From NCBI GenBank assembly GCA_029941865.1, contig JAPYTO010000017.1, positions 1 through 53,547 on the forward strand: a stretch of DNA of 53,547 nt, written 5' to 3'. How positions within the stretch are numbered: position 1 is the first letter of the stretch; every line of letters starts with the position of its first letter. This document shows, piece after piece, positions 42,973-52,479 of this stretch. The DNA is from Fuerstiella sp. (GTDB lineage: Bacteria > Planctomycetota > Planctomycetia > Planctomycetales > Planctomycetaceae). Position numbers and translations under genes: made by a program. The notes beneath the pieces are model-generated. The model saw only the letters and a program-made list of their open reading frames with translations, ran no database searches and was not told the DNA's origin.

Positions 42973-43046
42973 AGGGTCGGGAGTCTTTTTCGGACAAACA
43001 TTATATGATGGCGAATCGACTCCGCCCGAAAAAGATTCCCGACCCT
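42973..43046. repeat. 74-bp inverted repeat, possible terminator
   Basis: Arms AGGGTCGGGAGTCTTTTTCGG (42973-42993) and its near-perfect complement (43026-43046, one mismatch) flank a 32-base loop. It begins 20 bases after the MFS stop. The T-run lies within an arm, not after the hairpin, so it is not a classic terminator, although it may act as one or as a REP unit. Confidence 0.7.
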
Positions 43047-43071
43047 TTGCTGTTTTCGGACCAACAGCCAG

Positions 43072-44280
43072 ATGCCCGCGAAAAACCAGTTTCGCCACCA
43101 ATCTTACCCGACAGCGCCGTCGGTGCGTCCCGCGTTTCATCGCCTTCGCGTGACGGACGGCGACGACGTTGATTTTTCTAAGTTGCATTCGCAATTCGGT
43201 GTGCGTGAGGTGGTTCTGGTTCACGGCACGTTTATGGGTGACGACCCGTTCGGCATTTCTGAAGTTTTGCGAACGATCGCCAAAAGTGCCGGCCTCCTTG
43301 AAGGGCCGCTAATGACGCTGGCCGACGTTCTTCAGGCAAGGATGAAATCGCTGGTTGATGGCCTGGCGCAGGATGTCGGCAATTACACTCTCAAATATTG
43401 CGACGCCTTTCAGCAGCTGGTCGGTGGCGACCCGATGGTGCGGCTGTTGCAGCCAACATGGACGGGCCAGAATCATCATCTGGCGAGGGCAGACCTGGCT
43501 GTCCGGTTGCTCTGCCAGCTGGACGACATGCAACCGACTCCGGAGGAAACCGTTCTGTTGTGGGGACATTCACACGCGGGCAATGCGTTTGCGATCCTCA
43601 GCAATCTGCTGGCAAACGACCGGAACGCAGTGGCAAAGTTCTTTACGGCGGCCGGTCATCAGGACGCAGAACACTGGGCCAGAGCCCGGCAGATTCTGGA
43701 GTCCGGACCGTCGCCTCATCCGTGGGCGAAGTCCGTCCTGTTTGTCGCCTTTGGCACTCCCGTGCGATACGGGTGGGACAGCAACGGCTACCGAGATCTG
43801 CTGCACGTTCTGCATCACAGGCAGAACGACAACGGTGATGAATTTCTGGCGCAGCCGATGTTCCCGGCTCAGAGTCTCAACGATATGTTGACGGCCAGGT
43901 ACGGTGACTGGGTACAGGCCTTTGGCATTGCCGGCACCGATGTTCCTCCGCCGATTGCGATGCAGGCCAATCGAGCTGTCGCTGCCGTTCTGGAGGCAGG
44001 TCTGACCGCACCGGAGCACGGTCTCGACACTCGATTTATCGTGCCGCAACAGCTTCGTGATACGTGTGCTCGCTGGAAGACCGGAACTCGCTGCCATGGC
44101 GATGGCCGGAATCTGCTGGTCGAATACGAGCCCAGTGGACGCACAACTCCGCTGGCGTCGCCGATCGAAGAGACGTTACTTGGGCACGGAGTGGCGACGA
44201 CGCTGGCTTGGCTGCCTGCCCATTTGGCGCTCGTGCTGCAAGCACTGAGCAGCAGTGGCACGCCCGCCGTCGCTCGTTGA
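43072..44280 (+). CDS. cytoplasmic alpha/beta-hydrolase-like protein
   Basis: The 402-residue product shows a hydrolase start, VVLVHGTFMGDDPFG (about 47-61), and the nucleophile motif LLWGHSHAGNAF (GHSHAG, Ser167). No signal peptide or membrane segment is seen. The spacing between the HG motif and GxSxG fits an esterase/lipase fold. A catalytic acid and histidine cannot be assigned with confidence. The protein may act on a lipid, but that is inference. It lies 25 bases after the inverted repeat and converges with the sulfatase gene, 45 bases away. Confidence 0.72.
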   Translation: MPAKNQFRHQSYPTAPSVRPAFHRLRVTDGDDVDFSKLHSQFGVREVVLVHGTFMGDDPFGISEVLRTIAKSAGLLEGPLMTLADVLQARMKSLVDGLAQDVGNYTLKYCDAFQQLVGGDPMVRLLQPTWTGQNHHLARADLAVRLLCQLDDMQPTPEETVLLWGHSHAGNAFAILSNLLANDRNAVAKFFTAAGHQDAEHWARARQILESGPSPHPWAKSVLFVAFGTPVRYGWDSNGYRDLLHVLHHRQNDNGDEFLAQPMFPAQSLNDMLTARYGDWVQAFGIAGTDVPPPIAMQANRAVAAVLEAGLTAPEHGLDTRFIVPQQLRDTCARWKTGTRCHGDGRNLLVEYEPSGRTTPLASPIEETLLGHGVATTLAWLPAHLALVLQALSSSGTPAVAR

Positions 44281-44325
44281 AATCGTCATACTTGACGTCG
44301 TTGCCCGAGCGGCTGTGGTTTCGCA

Positions 44326-45741
44326 CTATTTGCCAGGATAATACCGATGCTGATCACGTCGAGCCGCCTGCAGCGATGGGCCTGTGTCCTGGTCGACCCC
44401 AGGATCTCCCTGATCAGTCATCCATTTTTCGAGTGCGACGGCAAGCCGCTGTTTGCGTTCGGCCAGGCTCGGATCGGCAGCAACATTGTTCATTTCGTAG
44501 CCGTCTTTCGCGGTGTGGTACAGCTGCTCGGCAGGACGCAGCATGTAACGCTTCACCAGATGATAGGTGGCAGGATTCTGCTGAGTGTCCCAGGTCCATG
44601 TGCCCCAGTACGGATTGTTTAAGGCACCGGTGCCCCGTGTCCCCATCAGATGTTTTTCAATGTACAGCTCGCCCGGCGTCAGGTTTCTGATGTAGCGAAA
44701 TTCGCCGTCCGTAACTGTTCGAATCGGATAGGCCGGGCCTTCCGGCAGATTGTTGTGCATGCCGTAGACGAATTTTCGATGCTGTTCCGTGCGGCCTTCC
44801 AGAACAGCTCGAAAACTTGTGCCGTTGAAATCATCGGCCGACGGGCGACCGCCACCAAGATCAACCAACGTCGGCAGAACGTCACAGTATTGCACCAGTG
44901 CATCGGTACGTTTGCCGACTGCAACGACTCCTGGCCAGCGAGCAATTAATGCCGTGTGCAGCCCTGTGTCCCAGTTCGTCCACTTGCAGCCGGGAAACTG
45001 TGACCCCTGCTCGGACGTGAACAGCACCAGAGTATCGTCGGCTTTGCCGCTTTCATCGAGCGCCTGAAGAAGTTGGCCGACCTGGCCGTCCATGTACGAA
45101 ATCTCAGCAAGATACCGTCCGAAGTCCTGTCGAGTTCGCGCGGTGTCGGCGATGTTTGGCGGCAGCTTGATCTTTTTGGGCGGGTACTGAGACGCATCGC
45201 CCATGACCCACGGAACATGCGGTTCGACCAGGGCAACCACCAGACAGAATGGGCCTGCTGAGCGCGACAGGAATTCTGTGACGTGGGCGATGTCATGTGG
45301 CTGAGTGGGATTGCGGACGCAACTGGGGTCAAAGCCCTTCACTTTTTCGAAGGGAAAAACCTTCTCCGGCTTCACATGCACTTTGCCCGCGATGCCAACT
45401 CGGTAACCGTGCTGTCTCAAATGATGAGGCATACTTTTGACGGAATCGCGGCTGGCCGAATGATTCCAGGCGCAGCCATTTTGCATTGGGTACTGACCGG
45501 TGAACAGTTCTGCCCGGCAGGGCTGGCACATCGCAGAACTCAGATATGCCCTGTTAAATGTCAGGCCCTGCGCTGCCAGTGAGTCAATATTGGGCGTCTT
45601 TGCATTCTGGCCTCCATACAGAGGCAGATCGTTGAATGTGCAGTCATCCGCCATGATGATCAGCACGTTGGGCTCGTCAGCGGCCTGCAGGCGGACGGCT
45701 GAAAGACTGATGGCAACAGCGACGAAGAGTGTTCGAGACAT
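44326..45741 (-). CDS. exported sulfatase (third copy)
   Basis: The 471-residue protein has a signal peptide (about residues 1-20) and a sulfatase domain with the metal site LIIMADDCTFNDLP (Asp32, Asp33), the formylglycine site AMCQPCRAELFTGQY (Cys72, C-x-P-x-R) and LFTSEQGSQFPGCKWT. A second Cys lies within the same motif. The C-terminal region keeps the usual sulfatase tail with LYHTAKDGYEMNNVA. ATG at 45739-45741 is chosen because it gives the signal peptide; a longer frame to 45789 would overlap the tRNA-Ser terminator. No Shine-Dalgarno is obvious. Confidence 0.92.
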   Translation of the reverse strand: MSRTLFVAVAISLSAVRLQAADEPNVLIIMADDCTFNDLPLYGGQNAKTPNIDSLAAQGLTFNRAYLSSAMCQPCRAELFTGQYPMQNGCAWNHSASRDSVKSMPHHLRQHGYRVGIAGKVHVKPEKVFPFEKVKGFDPSCVRNPTQPHDIAHVTEFLSRSAGPFCLVVALVEPHVPWVMGDASQYPPKKIKLPPNIADTARTRQDFGRYLAEISYMDGQVGQLLQALDESGKADDTLVLFTSEQGSQFPGCKWTNWDTGLHTALIARWPGVVAVGKRTDALVQYCDVLPTLVDLGGGRPSADDFNGTSFRAVLEGRTEQHRKFVYGMHNNLPEGPAYPIRTVTDGEFRYIRNLTPGELYIEKHLMGTRGTGALNNPYWGTWTWDTQQNPATYHLVKRYMLRPAEQLYHTAKDGYEMNNVAADPSLAERKQRLAVALEKWMTDQGDPGVDQDTGPSLQAARRDQHRYYPGK

Positions 45742-45766
45742 GGTGACCACAGAAAACGGAGTTGGG

Positions 45767-45809
45767 AAAAAAAATGCCCGTGAGTCCACGAATTGGACTC
45801 ACAGGCATT
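45767..45809 (-). terminator. rho-independent terminator after tRNA-Ser
   Basis: On the minus strand a stem formed by AATGCCTGTGAGTCCA and TGGACTCACGGGCATT (one mismatch) encloses a 5-base loop and is followed by a T-run of about 8. It sits 10 bases past the tRNA-Ser 3' end and just upstream of the sulfatase start. Confidence 0.92.
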
Positions 45810-45815
45810 CAGATT

Positions 45816-45905
<90 letters not shown>

Positions 45906-46202
45906 AGGCGTCTATCAACCGGTGCACTGTGGTTCGGCACGGCTCCCAGTCGTTGCAGGACCGCTGATTTGTAGCCGATGTTTGCCCGAAATTTCTCGCA
46001 TTCAACCAGTTTTCCTGTCGAAAACGACATTTCTTCGTCGTCGGACGTGCACGACTTGTGCGATTCACAGTCTCGGCGCTGCCTGGGGGTGTCGGCAAGT
46101 GATTCGGGGGAATTCTGAGGGATCCCGCATAGTTTGCTGCCAAAATGGGACACGCTACTATGGCGGGCCGTCCTGATCGTTCATCATTTTGGAGACTTCC
46201 AG

Positions 46203-47306
46203 ATGAGGTCCAAACGTCTTTTTCCTGGCTTATTGGCTCTTCTGCTGAGCACGGCGGTGGCGGGAAACATTGTTTCTCGCGTATCGGCTGTCGACTCGAA
46301 ACACAGCAGAAAGCATGTCAGTGACAACACTGCTGCTCAGGCTGAGGCCGGTTCGCCTGCAGTCAGCCAACTGGCAGGAAAACTGAAACCCAGGTCCCGC
46401 ACGTTCCGTTTCCATTACAAGGCCAACGTGGACGCATTGCCCGTAGGAGCTCGGGTTCGCGTCTGGATTCCCCTGCCGCAAGCCAATGATCATCAGAATG
46501 TGGAGCTGCTGGCCCAGGACTTACCCGTGGCGGGCAGCATCGCCACGGAACCGACGTACGGAAATAGAATTCTATACTGCGAAACGAACAACCCGTCGGC
46601 GGCACGTCTGGCGTTTTCCGTCTCGTTTCTGATTCGCCGTCAGGAGGTTCGAGGATTCGATGAGAACCACGGCCCCACCATGCTGACCGATAAACAGCGA
46701 CAGCGTTTCCTGTCGGCCAACACCAGGGTGCCACTCAAGGGCAGGCAGCTTGACTTGCTGGGCGGCTTAAGATTCACGGGTGATTCCCTGGCTGTGGCTC
46801 GCACGCTGTACGATCGTGTTGACGACCATGTTCGCTACGACAAGTCAAATCCGGGCTACGGTAATGGTGATGTGTTGTGGGTCTGTGATAGTCGCTTTGG
46901 CAACTGCACAGACTTTCACAGCCTGTTTATCTCCTGGGCGCGAGCAAAGAATATCCCCGCGCGGTTCGAAATTGGATTTCCCCTGCCACCGGGACCGGGC
47001 AAAGGCATGATCGGCGGCTACCATTGCTGGGCTCTGTTTCACGACGACAACAAAGGCTGGGTTCCTGTCGATATCTCGGAAGCCGACAAACACCCCGAAA
47101 TGAAGGAATACTACTTCGGTAACCTGAGCGAAAACCGGGTCGTATTCACGACTGGTCGGGACATCGTTCTGGCGCCCCCGCAGGATGGAAGTCCGTTGAA
47201 CTTCTTTGTCTATCCCTATATCGAAGTAGACGGCAAGCCGTGGCCAAAAGATAACGTCAGGCTGTCATTCTCATACGAGGACGTTGTTGACGCTCCTGCG
47301 GAGTAG
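46203..47306 (+). CDS. exported transglutaminase-like protein
   Basis: The 367-residue protein has a signal peptide (about residues 5-20) and a transglutaminase-like cysteine-protease fold with the triad in order: Cys235 (RFGNCTDFHSLFISWAR), His274 (GGYHCWALFHDD) and Asp290 (GWVPVDISEADKH). The N-terminal region (about 70-145) looks like a beta-rich domain often found before this fold. Bacterial members cross-link or hydrolyse peptides, and a function cannot be assigned here. The ATG at 46203 has GGAGA about nine bases upstream; the longer frame to 46134 lacks support. The gene is followed by a gene-poor region. Confidence 0.9.
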   Translation: MRSKRLFPGLLALLLSTAVAGNIVSRVSAVDSKHSRKHVSDNTAAQAEAGSPAVSQLAGKLKPRSRTFRFHYKANVDALPVGARVRVWIPLPQANDHQNVELLAQDLPVAGSIATEPTYGNRILYCETNNPSAARLAFSVSFLIRRQEVRGFDENHGPTMLTDKQRQRFLSANTRVPLKGRQLDLLGGLRFTGDSLAVARTLYDRVDDHVRYDKSNPGYGNGDVLWVCDSRFGNCTDFHSLFISWARAKNIPARFEIGFPLPPGPGKGMIGGYHCWALFHDDNKGWVPVDISEADKHPEMKEYYFGNLSENRVVFTTGRDIVLAPPQDGSPLNFFVYPYIEVDGKPWPKDNVRLSFSYEDVVDAPAE

Positions 47307-47732
47307 AGTGCAATACCCTGTTCGAACCCGCGTCTGCAATCGCCCGTGGAACCTCTGGTGTCATCAAGTCGCAGCTGCGAATCACACAATCAGCAGCTGC
47401 AGAGCGATCGGGGTCAACGGCTGCGGACGAGTGTCCGAGACTGACAGCAGCCAGCTGACTACTACAACCGGCACAGTTTCCGGTCGCCTTGTCGGACACA
47501 ACACCATTGCCGGCCCATTGTTAATCCCAACGGCAGAAACTGCCGAACTGCGTGAAGTAGGGAAGTTTCGCCACGCGGTGCATCGCACATGTCCGCACGC
47601 CTCCAGTTGTCTCCACGCCATCTTTGTCTTCCGAGACGCAACACCTGAACGGATTCTGAACAGCGTATCTGTGCGGCATCGATTGTCGCGCCAGCCTCAG
47701 AATCTCCAAGCCGGAAAGTTCAGGTCAACACC
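47307..47732. other. region without a confident gene
   Basis: About 425 bases. One plus-strand frame is open across it (a GTG near 47431 would start MSETDSSQLTTTTGTVSG, about 105 residues) but ends within the start of the next candidate, and I recognise no domain. Confidence 0.4.
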
Positions 47733-48386
47733 ATGCCTCAAATTTTGAGACGCATCAAGCCATCGAGTACACCACGTGAGGTGGCAGGCCCCCGAATCCA
47801 CCGCATTGACGCTCACCATCAAATCGACGGCGCAGCGAAGGGCATCCATGCTCCGATAAAAGTTGCTCGCAGCGCCCGCGCTGACAGTGTCCGTGAGCTG
47901 CATGGAATTCGGGACGCCGTTGATGAACTGCTGTTGCTGGCCAGCGCGCGGGATTGCCTGGACATCGTCGGACGAACTGACCATTCGTCGAGGAAGGAAT
48001 ACCATGCCGAAGCAAAAAACGTCGTCGTCCGACTGCGAAAACTTCTCGGCATGAAGACATCGGCGAATTCGCCGTCAGACAACGTTGCCGGCACGCCCGC
48101 CACAAAGATCGACCAATTCAGCACACGCGGCTCTTCTTTGCCGCTGACGAAACGCCGGTCGGGCACGTCTCGCATCCAGATCCGACTGACCAAGGCGCTG
48201 GTTCGAGTCCTCGCGGCCTTCAGCGATGCCGGCCAGAAACCCAGCGGACTTGTGGAGCGGGTGCTCTGGAAGGATTCGAATATTCAAGACGCCGCCGAGA
48301 TTCTGGGCATCAGAAGTCCGATCCCGACGAGTCCTCATCGCACCTCCTGTGGTGAACTCACAAACACGTCGCGCGACCAACAGTAA
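47733..48386 (+). CDS. hypothetical protein, possible ribbon-helix-helix C-terminus
   Basis: The 217-residue product is unrecognised. Base composition by codon position looks coding: first positions are G-rich and T-poor. The segment RIQIRLTKALVRVLAAFSD, followed by KPSGLVERVLW, has a short beta-strand then two helices, a pattern like CopG-type ribbon-helix-helix DNA-binding domains. The N-terminal half is basic with several His residues and a helical middle (VRELHGIRDAVDELLLLAS). The start is unclear, with only a weak AGGT motif before the ATG. Minus-strand frames are also open here, so the call is uncertain. Confidence 0.42.
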   Translation: MPQILRRIKPSSTPREVAGPRIHRIDAHHQIDGAAKGIHAPIKVARSARADSVRELHGIRDAVDELLLLASARDCLDIVGRTDHSSRKEYHAEAKNVVVRLRKLLGMKTSANSPSDNVAGTPATKIDQFSTRGSSLPLTKRRSGTSRIQIRLTKALVRVLAAFSDAGQKPSGLVERVLWKDSNIQDAAEILGIRSPIPTSPHRTSCGELTNTSRDQQ

Positions 48387-48954
48387 AGCATCCCGGCGAT
48401 GTGCTCGGAACCGGCGCTGCACGTCTGTACACCAACTCTGTTTGCGGCCGATGGTCGGTTGATTCCCCTGCCTCCTGCCTCCTGCAACCGCAGCCAGACA
48501 TTGCTCCTTTTTCCATGTGGCCATTCGCTTTTTGTGCGTTGGTGATTGTGTGTGTCCCGCTGAAAGCAGAGGACAACGCCATGGCGCTGGCAAAGAATCG
48601 ATCCGCCGTGTTCACCGCATTGATGCTCGCCACGTCGCGTCAATGAACAGATGAATCATGGCCATGTTTAGAGCTTCCGTGCGTTTGAACGCCTGGCCAT
48701 GGGTGTTGCTCGGTCAGTTCACGTCGCCAGTGCATCGTCGCCAGCATTTCGTGTTGCGGTAACGCCCGAACGTCGTGCCTTTGTGTAGATAGGGTGGCCT
48801 TGTTCTATACGACTGGTGAGACTGGATTTCACGACCGGTAATCGTTAGTTTGGGAGTCTGCTGAGAATCCCGGTTGTTGTTCCATCATCAGGACGGGGAC
48901 GTGTCACGCATCAGGTTTTTGATATTGCCGCAGTGTCGCCGCACATTGACTGCC
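48387..48954. other. gap between hypothetical gene and ABC operon
   Basis: About 570 bases. A 43-codon frame starting at 48515 (MWPFAFCALVIVCVPLKAED) looks like a signal peptide plus short tail but has no supporting ribosome-binding site. The right part probably carries the ABC operon promoter; I see no clear box. Confidence 0.4.
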
Positions 48955-51441
48955 GTGAATTTTCGGCCGGTCAGGACCAGCGTCGTTGCCGTCTGCTGCG
49001 TGGTCATCCTGGCTGTGCCGTCAGGGCGTGCACAGGAAGAGCAGAATCCGAAAAATTCTGTGCTGCAGCGGACCAGTCCCGCAATCATTCTACGCTTCCG
49101 GCCCGGGGCATGGGGAGTTGCGGGCGTCGAACTTGTCAATCATCGGGATCAGCCGACCGAAGTCGTGACAGGGCTGTATTTTGATGAGGCCCCAATGACA
49201 CAGTTCTCGCGCCGCGCGTGGCTTCCCGGAAATTCCAGACGGCTGACGTGGATCCCGGCACTGCCGCCGGACGACGGAAGAAAGGAACTCCGCGCACGTC
49301 ATTTTCTCTACAGCAATGCAGATGATTCCCGCACTCTGGTCCGAGCGGCAAACGAGTTGTTGTTCGAGGCCGAAACGCTGGCACTCAGAGAACCGCCGAT
49401 CACAGTCATCGTGGACGACTGGTACGTTGACGATGAGGCCTCGCTGGCGGAGTCAAAGGAACTGGCAATCACAATGCGGCTTGCCGCGCGGTACACAAGA
49501 GTTGTGATCGAAGTTGACGCGGATTCCGTGCCGGCGTTTCACGAGGGTCTGAATGCTGTCGACCACATCGTGCTGGCTGGCGATCAAATTGCAGATTCTC
49601 CAACAGGTCTTGCCAGTATTCGCACATGGCTGCAAAACGGCGGTCGATTGTGGGTGCTGCTGGACCAGGTCAAGATGTCGACGGTCGAGCTGCTGCTGGG
49701 CGATGCTGTTGAGATTACTGAAGTCGATCGTGTCCGTCTGACAGAGATCCAGTTTCGGAATACACTGAAGGATGAACTCTGTGGCTCACTTCGTACCTAC
49801 GAGGACCCCATCGAACTTGTCCGAGTCATCGCGCCGGATGCGGAGATCACGCACGAGGTGAATGGCTGGCCGGCCGCCTTTCGACAGAACATCAGTCACG
49901 GGCGAGTCCTCTTCACGACGCTTGGCGCCAAAGCATGGTGGCGACCACGTCTGGTCGAGGAACAGGTTCACGAACTGGATCGAAACGGCAGTTTCATTGC
50001 GATTCAGGCGCTTGAAGAGGTTGCGGATTATCTGACTCGTCCACTTGATCCTCCACCGCTGACACCAGCGGATTTTGAGCCGTTTCTGTCCGGCGATATT
50101 GGCTATCGCATTCCGGGACGCGGTACGGTCCTGACCTTTCTGGGAGCATTCTGGATAGGACTGTTGGGTATGGGCTTCTGGTTGCTGCGAATTGCCCGAC
50201 TGGAGCGACTGGCACTCGTTGGTCCAATCCTGGCATGCCTGGCTGCCGTGCCGCTGGTTGTTCTGGGTGAGCGTGCGCGAAACGCAATTCCACCAAAAGC
50301 AGCGATCGCCGAGGTCGTGCATGTCGGTCCGGGCACACACTCAATACACAGTACCGGCGTCGTCGCCATGTTCGTGCCGGAACCGACCGATGTACACATC
50401 AGCGCTCACCACAGCCGTTTGCTGACGCCCAGACGCGAGCGTCTGGAAGGTGAGGTGCGGCAGATGATGTGGACCGATCTGGATGACTGGCAGTGGGAGG
50501 ACCTGACGCTGCCGACAGGCCTGCATTTCGCCACCACCCACCAACATACATCCACAGCAACGGCTCTACGGGCGACCGCGACCTTCGGACCGAGCGGAGT
50601 GTCCGGCAAGCTGGCGTCCGGTCCCTATGCAAAGGCGGCTGATGCACTTATCGCCACGAAAACTCAGCATGCGATTGCCATTCATCTGCAACCGGATGGT
50701 AGTTTTTCGGCGGGCCAGAGTGATCTCCGGGCCCCCGGTTTCTATCTGACGGACACGTTCCTGACCGATGAGCAGCGTCGACGTCAAAGGGTTTATCAGG
50801 CAATGCTGCGACCGCGGCTGGACTTCAGCTACCCGAATCGCCCGATGCTGCTGGCATGGACCCGGCCGGCCGAAGCAAGTCTGACGTTTCCCGAGGAGAT
50901 GCAGCAATCACGGTCGGCACTGCTGTGCGTCCCACTGGAAATTCAGTCGCCCCCACCCGGCACCGACGTATTTGTTCCGTCTCCGTTTTTGACATTCGAA
51001 ACCATCGCAACCGCCGACGGAACGAAGTCCACGGCCCATGATGTACGCACAGGACAGTGGCAAAAGACATCATTTCCCACGGTAACGATGCTCAGGTTTC
51101 TCGTCCCCAAACCGCTGCTGCCGCTTGAACTGACGCGCGGTACTTTGTTTTTTCGTATTCGCGCGCCCCTGCGTACGGTCAGTCTGGCAAGTGGGGCCGC
51201 AACCGAACTGATGGAAGTGGGATCGCTGGAAAACCCCGTTGGAAGCTACGAATTTCCCATCCAGCACCCTGACGGATTGCAGCTGGACAACGACGGTGCC
51301 CTGCATGTCCAGTTGAACGTCAGCGACCTGCAGCTGCAGGAAACGGAAGACATCAAGCTGAAGGAAATCGATCGTTCATGGAAGATGGACTACATCCGAC
51401 TGGAATTGTTCGGTCGCACGGAACATGACAAGGCAGAGTGA
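48955..51441 (+). CDS. large membrane-anchored exported protein of an ABC transporter operon
   Basis: From a GTG at 48955 the 828-residue product begins with a signal-like segment, VRTSVVAVCCVVILAVPSGRAQ. A periplasmic region follows, including GLASIRTWLQNGGRLWVLLDQ, a segment that recalls GATase-like/DUF4350-type folds. Next come one or two membrane segments (about residues 410-470, TVLTFLGAFWIGLLGMGFWLL and LVGPILACLAAVPLVVLG) and a long beta-rich tail. In-frame starts at 48874 (TTG) and 48901 (GTG) cannot be ruled out. It ends one codon before an ABC ATPase gene. Such three-gene sets recall gliding-type (Gld) ABC systems, but similarity is only in layout. Confidence 0.6.
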   Translation: MNFRPVRTSVVAVCCVVILAVPSGRAQEEQNPKNSVLQRTSPAIILRFRPGAWGVAGVELVNHRDQPTEVVTGLYFDEAPMTQFSRRAWLPGNSRRLTWIPALPPDDGRKELRARHFLYSNADDSRTLVRAANELLFEAETLALREPPITVIVDDWYVDDEASLAESKELAITMRLAARYTRVVIEVDADSVPAFHEGLNAVDHIVLAGDQIADSPTGLASIRTWLQNGGRLWVLLDQVKMSTVELLLGDAVEITEVDRVRLTEIQFRNTLKDELCGSLRTYEDPIELVRVIAPDAEITHEVNGWPAAFRQNISHGRVLFTTLGAKAWWRPRLVEEQVHELDRNGSFIAIQALEEVADYLTRPLDPPPLTPADFEPFLSGDIGYRIPGRGTVLTFLGAFWIGLLGMGFWLLRIARLERLALVGPILACLAAVPLVVLGERARNAIPPKAAIAEVVHVGPGTHSIHSTGVVAMFVPEPTDVHISAHHSRLLTPRRERLEGEVRQMMWTDLDDWQWEDLTLPTGLHFATTHQHTSTATALRATATFGPSGVSGKLASGPYAKAADALIATKTQHAIAIHLQPDGSFSAGQSDLRAPGFYLTDTFLTDEQRRRQRVYQAMLRPRLDFSYPNRPMLLAWTRPAEASLTFPEEMQQSRSALLCVPLEIQSPPPGTDVFVPSPFLTFETIATADGTKSTAHDVRTGQWQKTSFPTVTMLRFLVPKPLLPLELTRGTLFFRIRAPLRTVSLASGAATELMEVGSLENPVGSYEFPIQHPDGLQLDNDGALHVQLNVSDLQLQETEDIKLKEIDRSWKMDYIRLELFGRTEHDKAE

Positions 51442-52479
51442 ATGAAAGCGGACGAACCGGTCGTTATCGCCAACGGGCTGACCAAACAATACGGTGAATT
51501 CACTGCGCTGGACAATTTGTCCCTGCAGGTGAATCGTGGTCAGGTGCTGGGCTTCATCGGCCCCAACGGGGCGGGCAAAACAACAACGATCAGCATTCTG
51601 GTGGGGTTGTCTCGCCCCACCAGCGGCACAGCAACTGTCGCGGGCGCTGACTGCGTGCGCGACACGCAGCGGATCAAACAGCTTGTGGGGTTCATGCCCG
51701 ATACTTTTGGAGCGTATGACAACATGCGTGTCCGCGAGTACCTCGACTTCTTTGGAGCCGCCTATGGCTTGCGGCGTAAGGAGCGCAGAAAGCGGATCGC
51801 CGAGGTACTGGAGATCACCAACGCGACATGGATGCAGGATCGATTTGTCGATGCGCTCAGCCACGGCATGAAGCAACGGGTCGGCATAGCGAGAATCCTG
51901 CTGCACGATCCAGAGGTGCTGATTCTGGACGAACCTGCAAACGGACTGGATCCGGCGGCCCGGATCGAAATGCGTGAGTTACTGCTGCGTCTGGCGGACG
52001 CCGGCAAGACTCTGATCGTGACCAGCCATATCCTGCCCGAACTGGCCCGCATCTGCAATATCGTGGCCATTATTACGAACGGCAAGCTGCGTGCGTTCGG
52101 CACTGTCGACGAGATCATGGCGACGGTCAATCAGGAACGCATGGTCGAAGTGCAGCTGGGCAAAGCGGATCAGCTGCAGGCAGCATGCGATATCGTTGCC
52201 AACTTTATCGACAACAAAGACAAAGTGTCGGGATCCGAGACGGAAAAGATCGTGAGGTTTCGGACGACTCGTCCGGAGGACGAACTTGGCGACCTGGTTG
52301 AACAGCTTGTGTCCGCCCGAATTCGCATAACACAGTTTCGAGAGATTCCCACGGATCTGGAAGACGCATTTCTGTCCGTGACCGCCAAAGATAGTGACAG
52401 CGACGCCGGGAAACCCATAGAAACCGCCGTCATATCAAGCGAGCAGGACGATGCGGTTACAGCGGGAGAGACAACGTGA
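51442..52479 (+). CDS. ABC transporter ATP-binding protein
   Basis: The 345-residue ATPase has Walker A GPNGAGKTT (40-48), a signature loop LSHGMKQRVGIAR (139-151; LSHGM replaces the usual LSGGQ), Walker B VLILDEPANGLDP (159-171) and the H-loop TSHILPEL. The C-terminal 100 residues are a poorly conserved extension that may contact the membrane partner. The ATG follows the previous stop directly (TGAATG, no intervening base) and its own stop overlaps the next gene (GTGA). This gives a tight three-gene operon that drives an ABC-2 type exporter. The substrate is unknown. Confidence 0.95.
   Translation: MKADEPVVIANGLTKQYGEFTALDNLSLQVNRGQVLGFIGPNGAGKTTTISILVGLSRPTSGTATVAGADCVRDTQRIKQLVGFMPDTFGAYDNMRVREYLDFFGAAYGLRRKERRKRIAEVLEITNATWMQDRFVDALSHGMKQRVGIARILLHDPEVLILDEPANGLDPAARIEMRELLLRLADAGKTLIVTSHILPELARICNIVAIITNGKLRAFGTVDEIMATVNQERMVEVQLGKADQLQAACDIVANFIDNKDKVSGSETEKIVRFRTTRPEDELGDLVEQLVSARIRITQFREIPTDLEDAFLSVTAKDSDSDAGKPIETAVISSEQDDAVTAGETT

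Noticed and set aside
48515..48646. 43-codon frame beginning with a signal-peptide-like stretch
   Set aside because: There is no ribosome-binding site and no recognisable mature part. It is too short to support without expression data.
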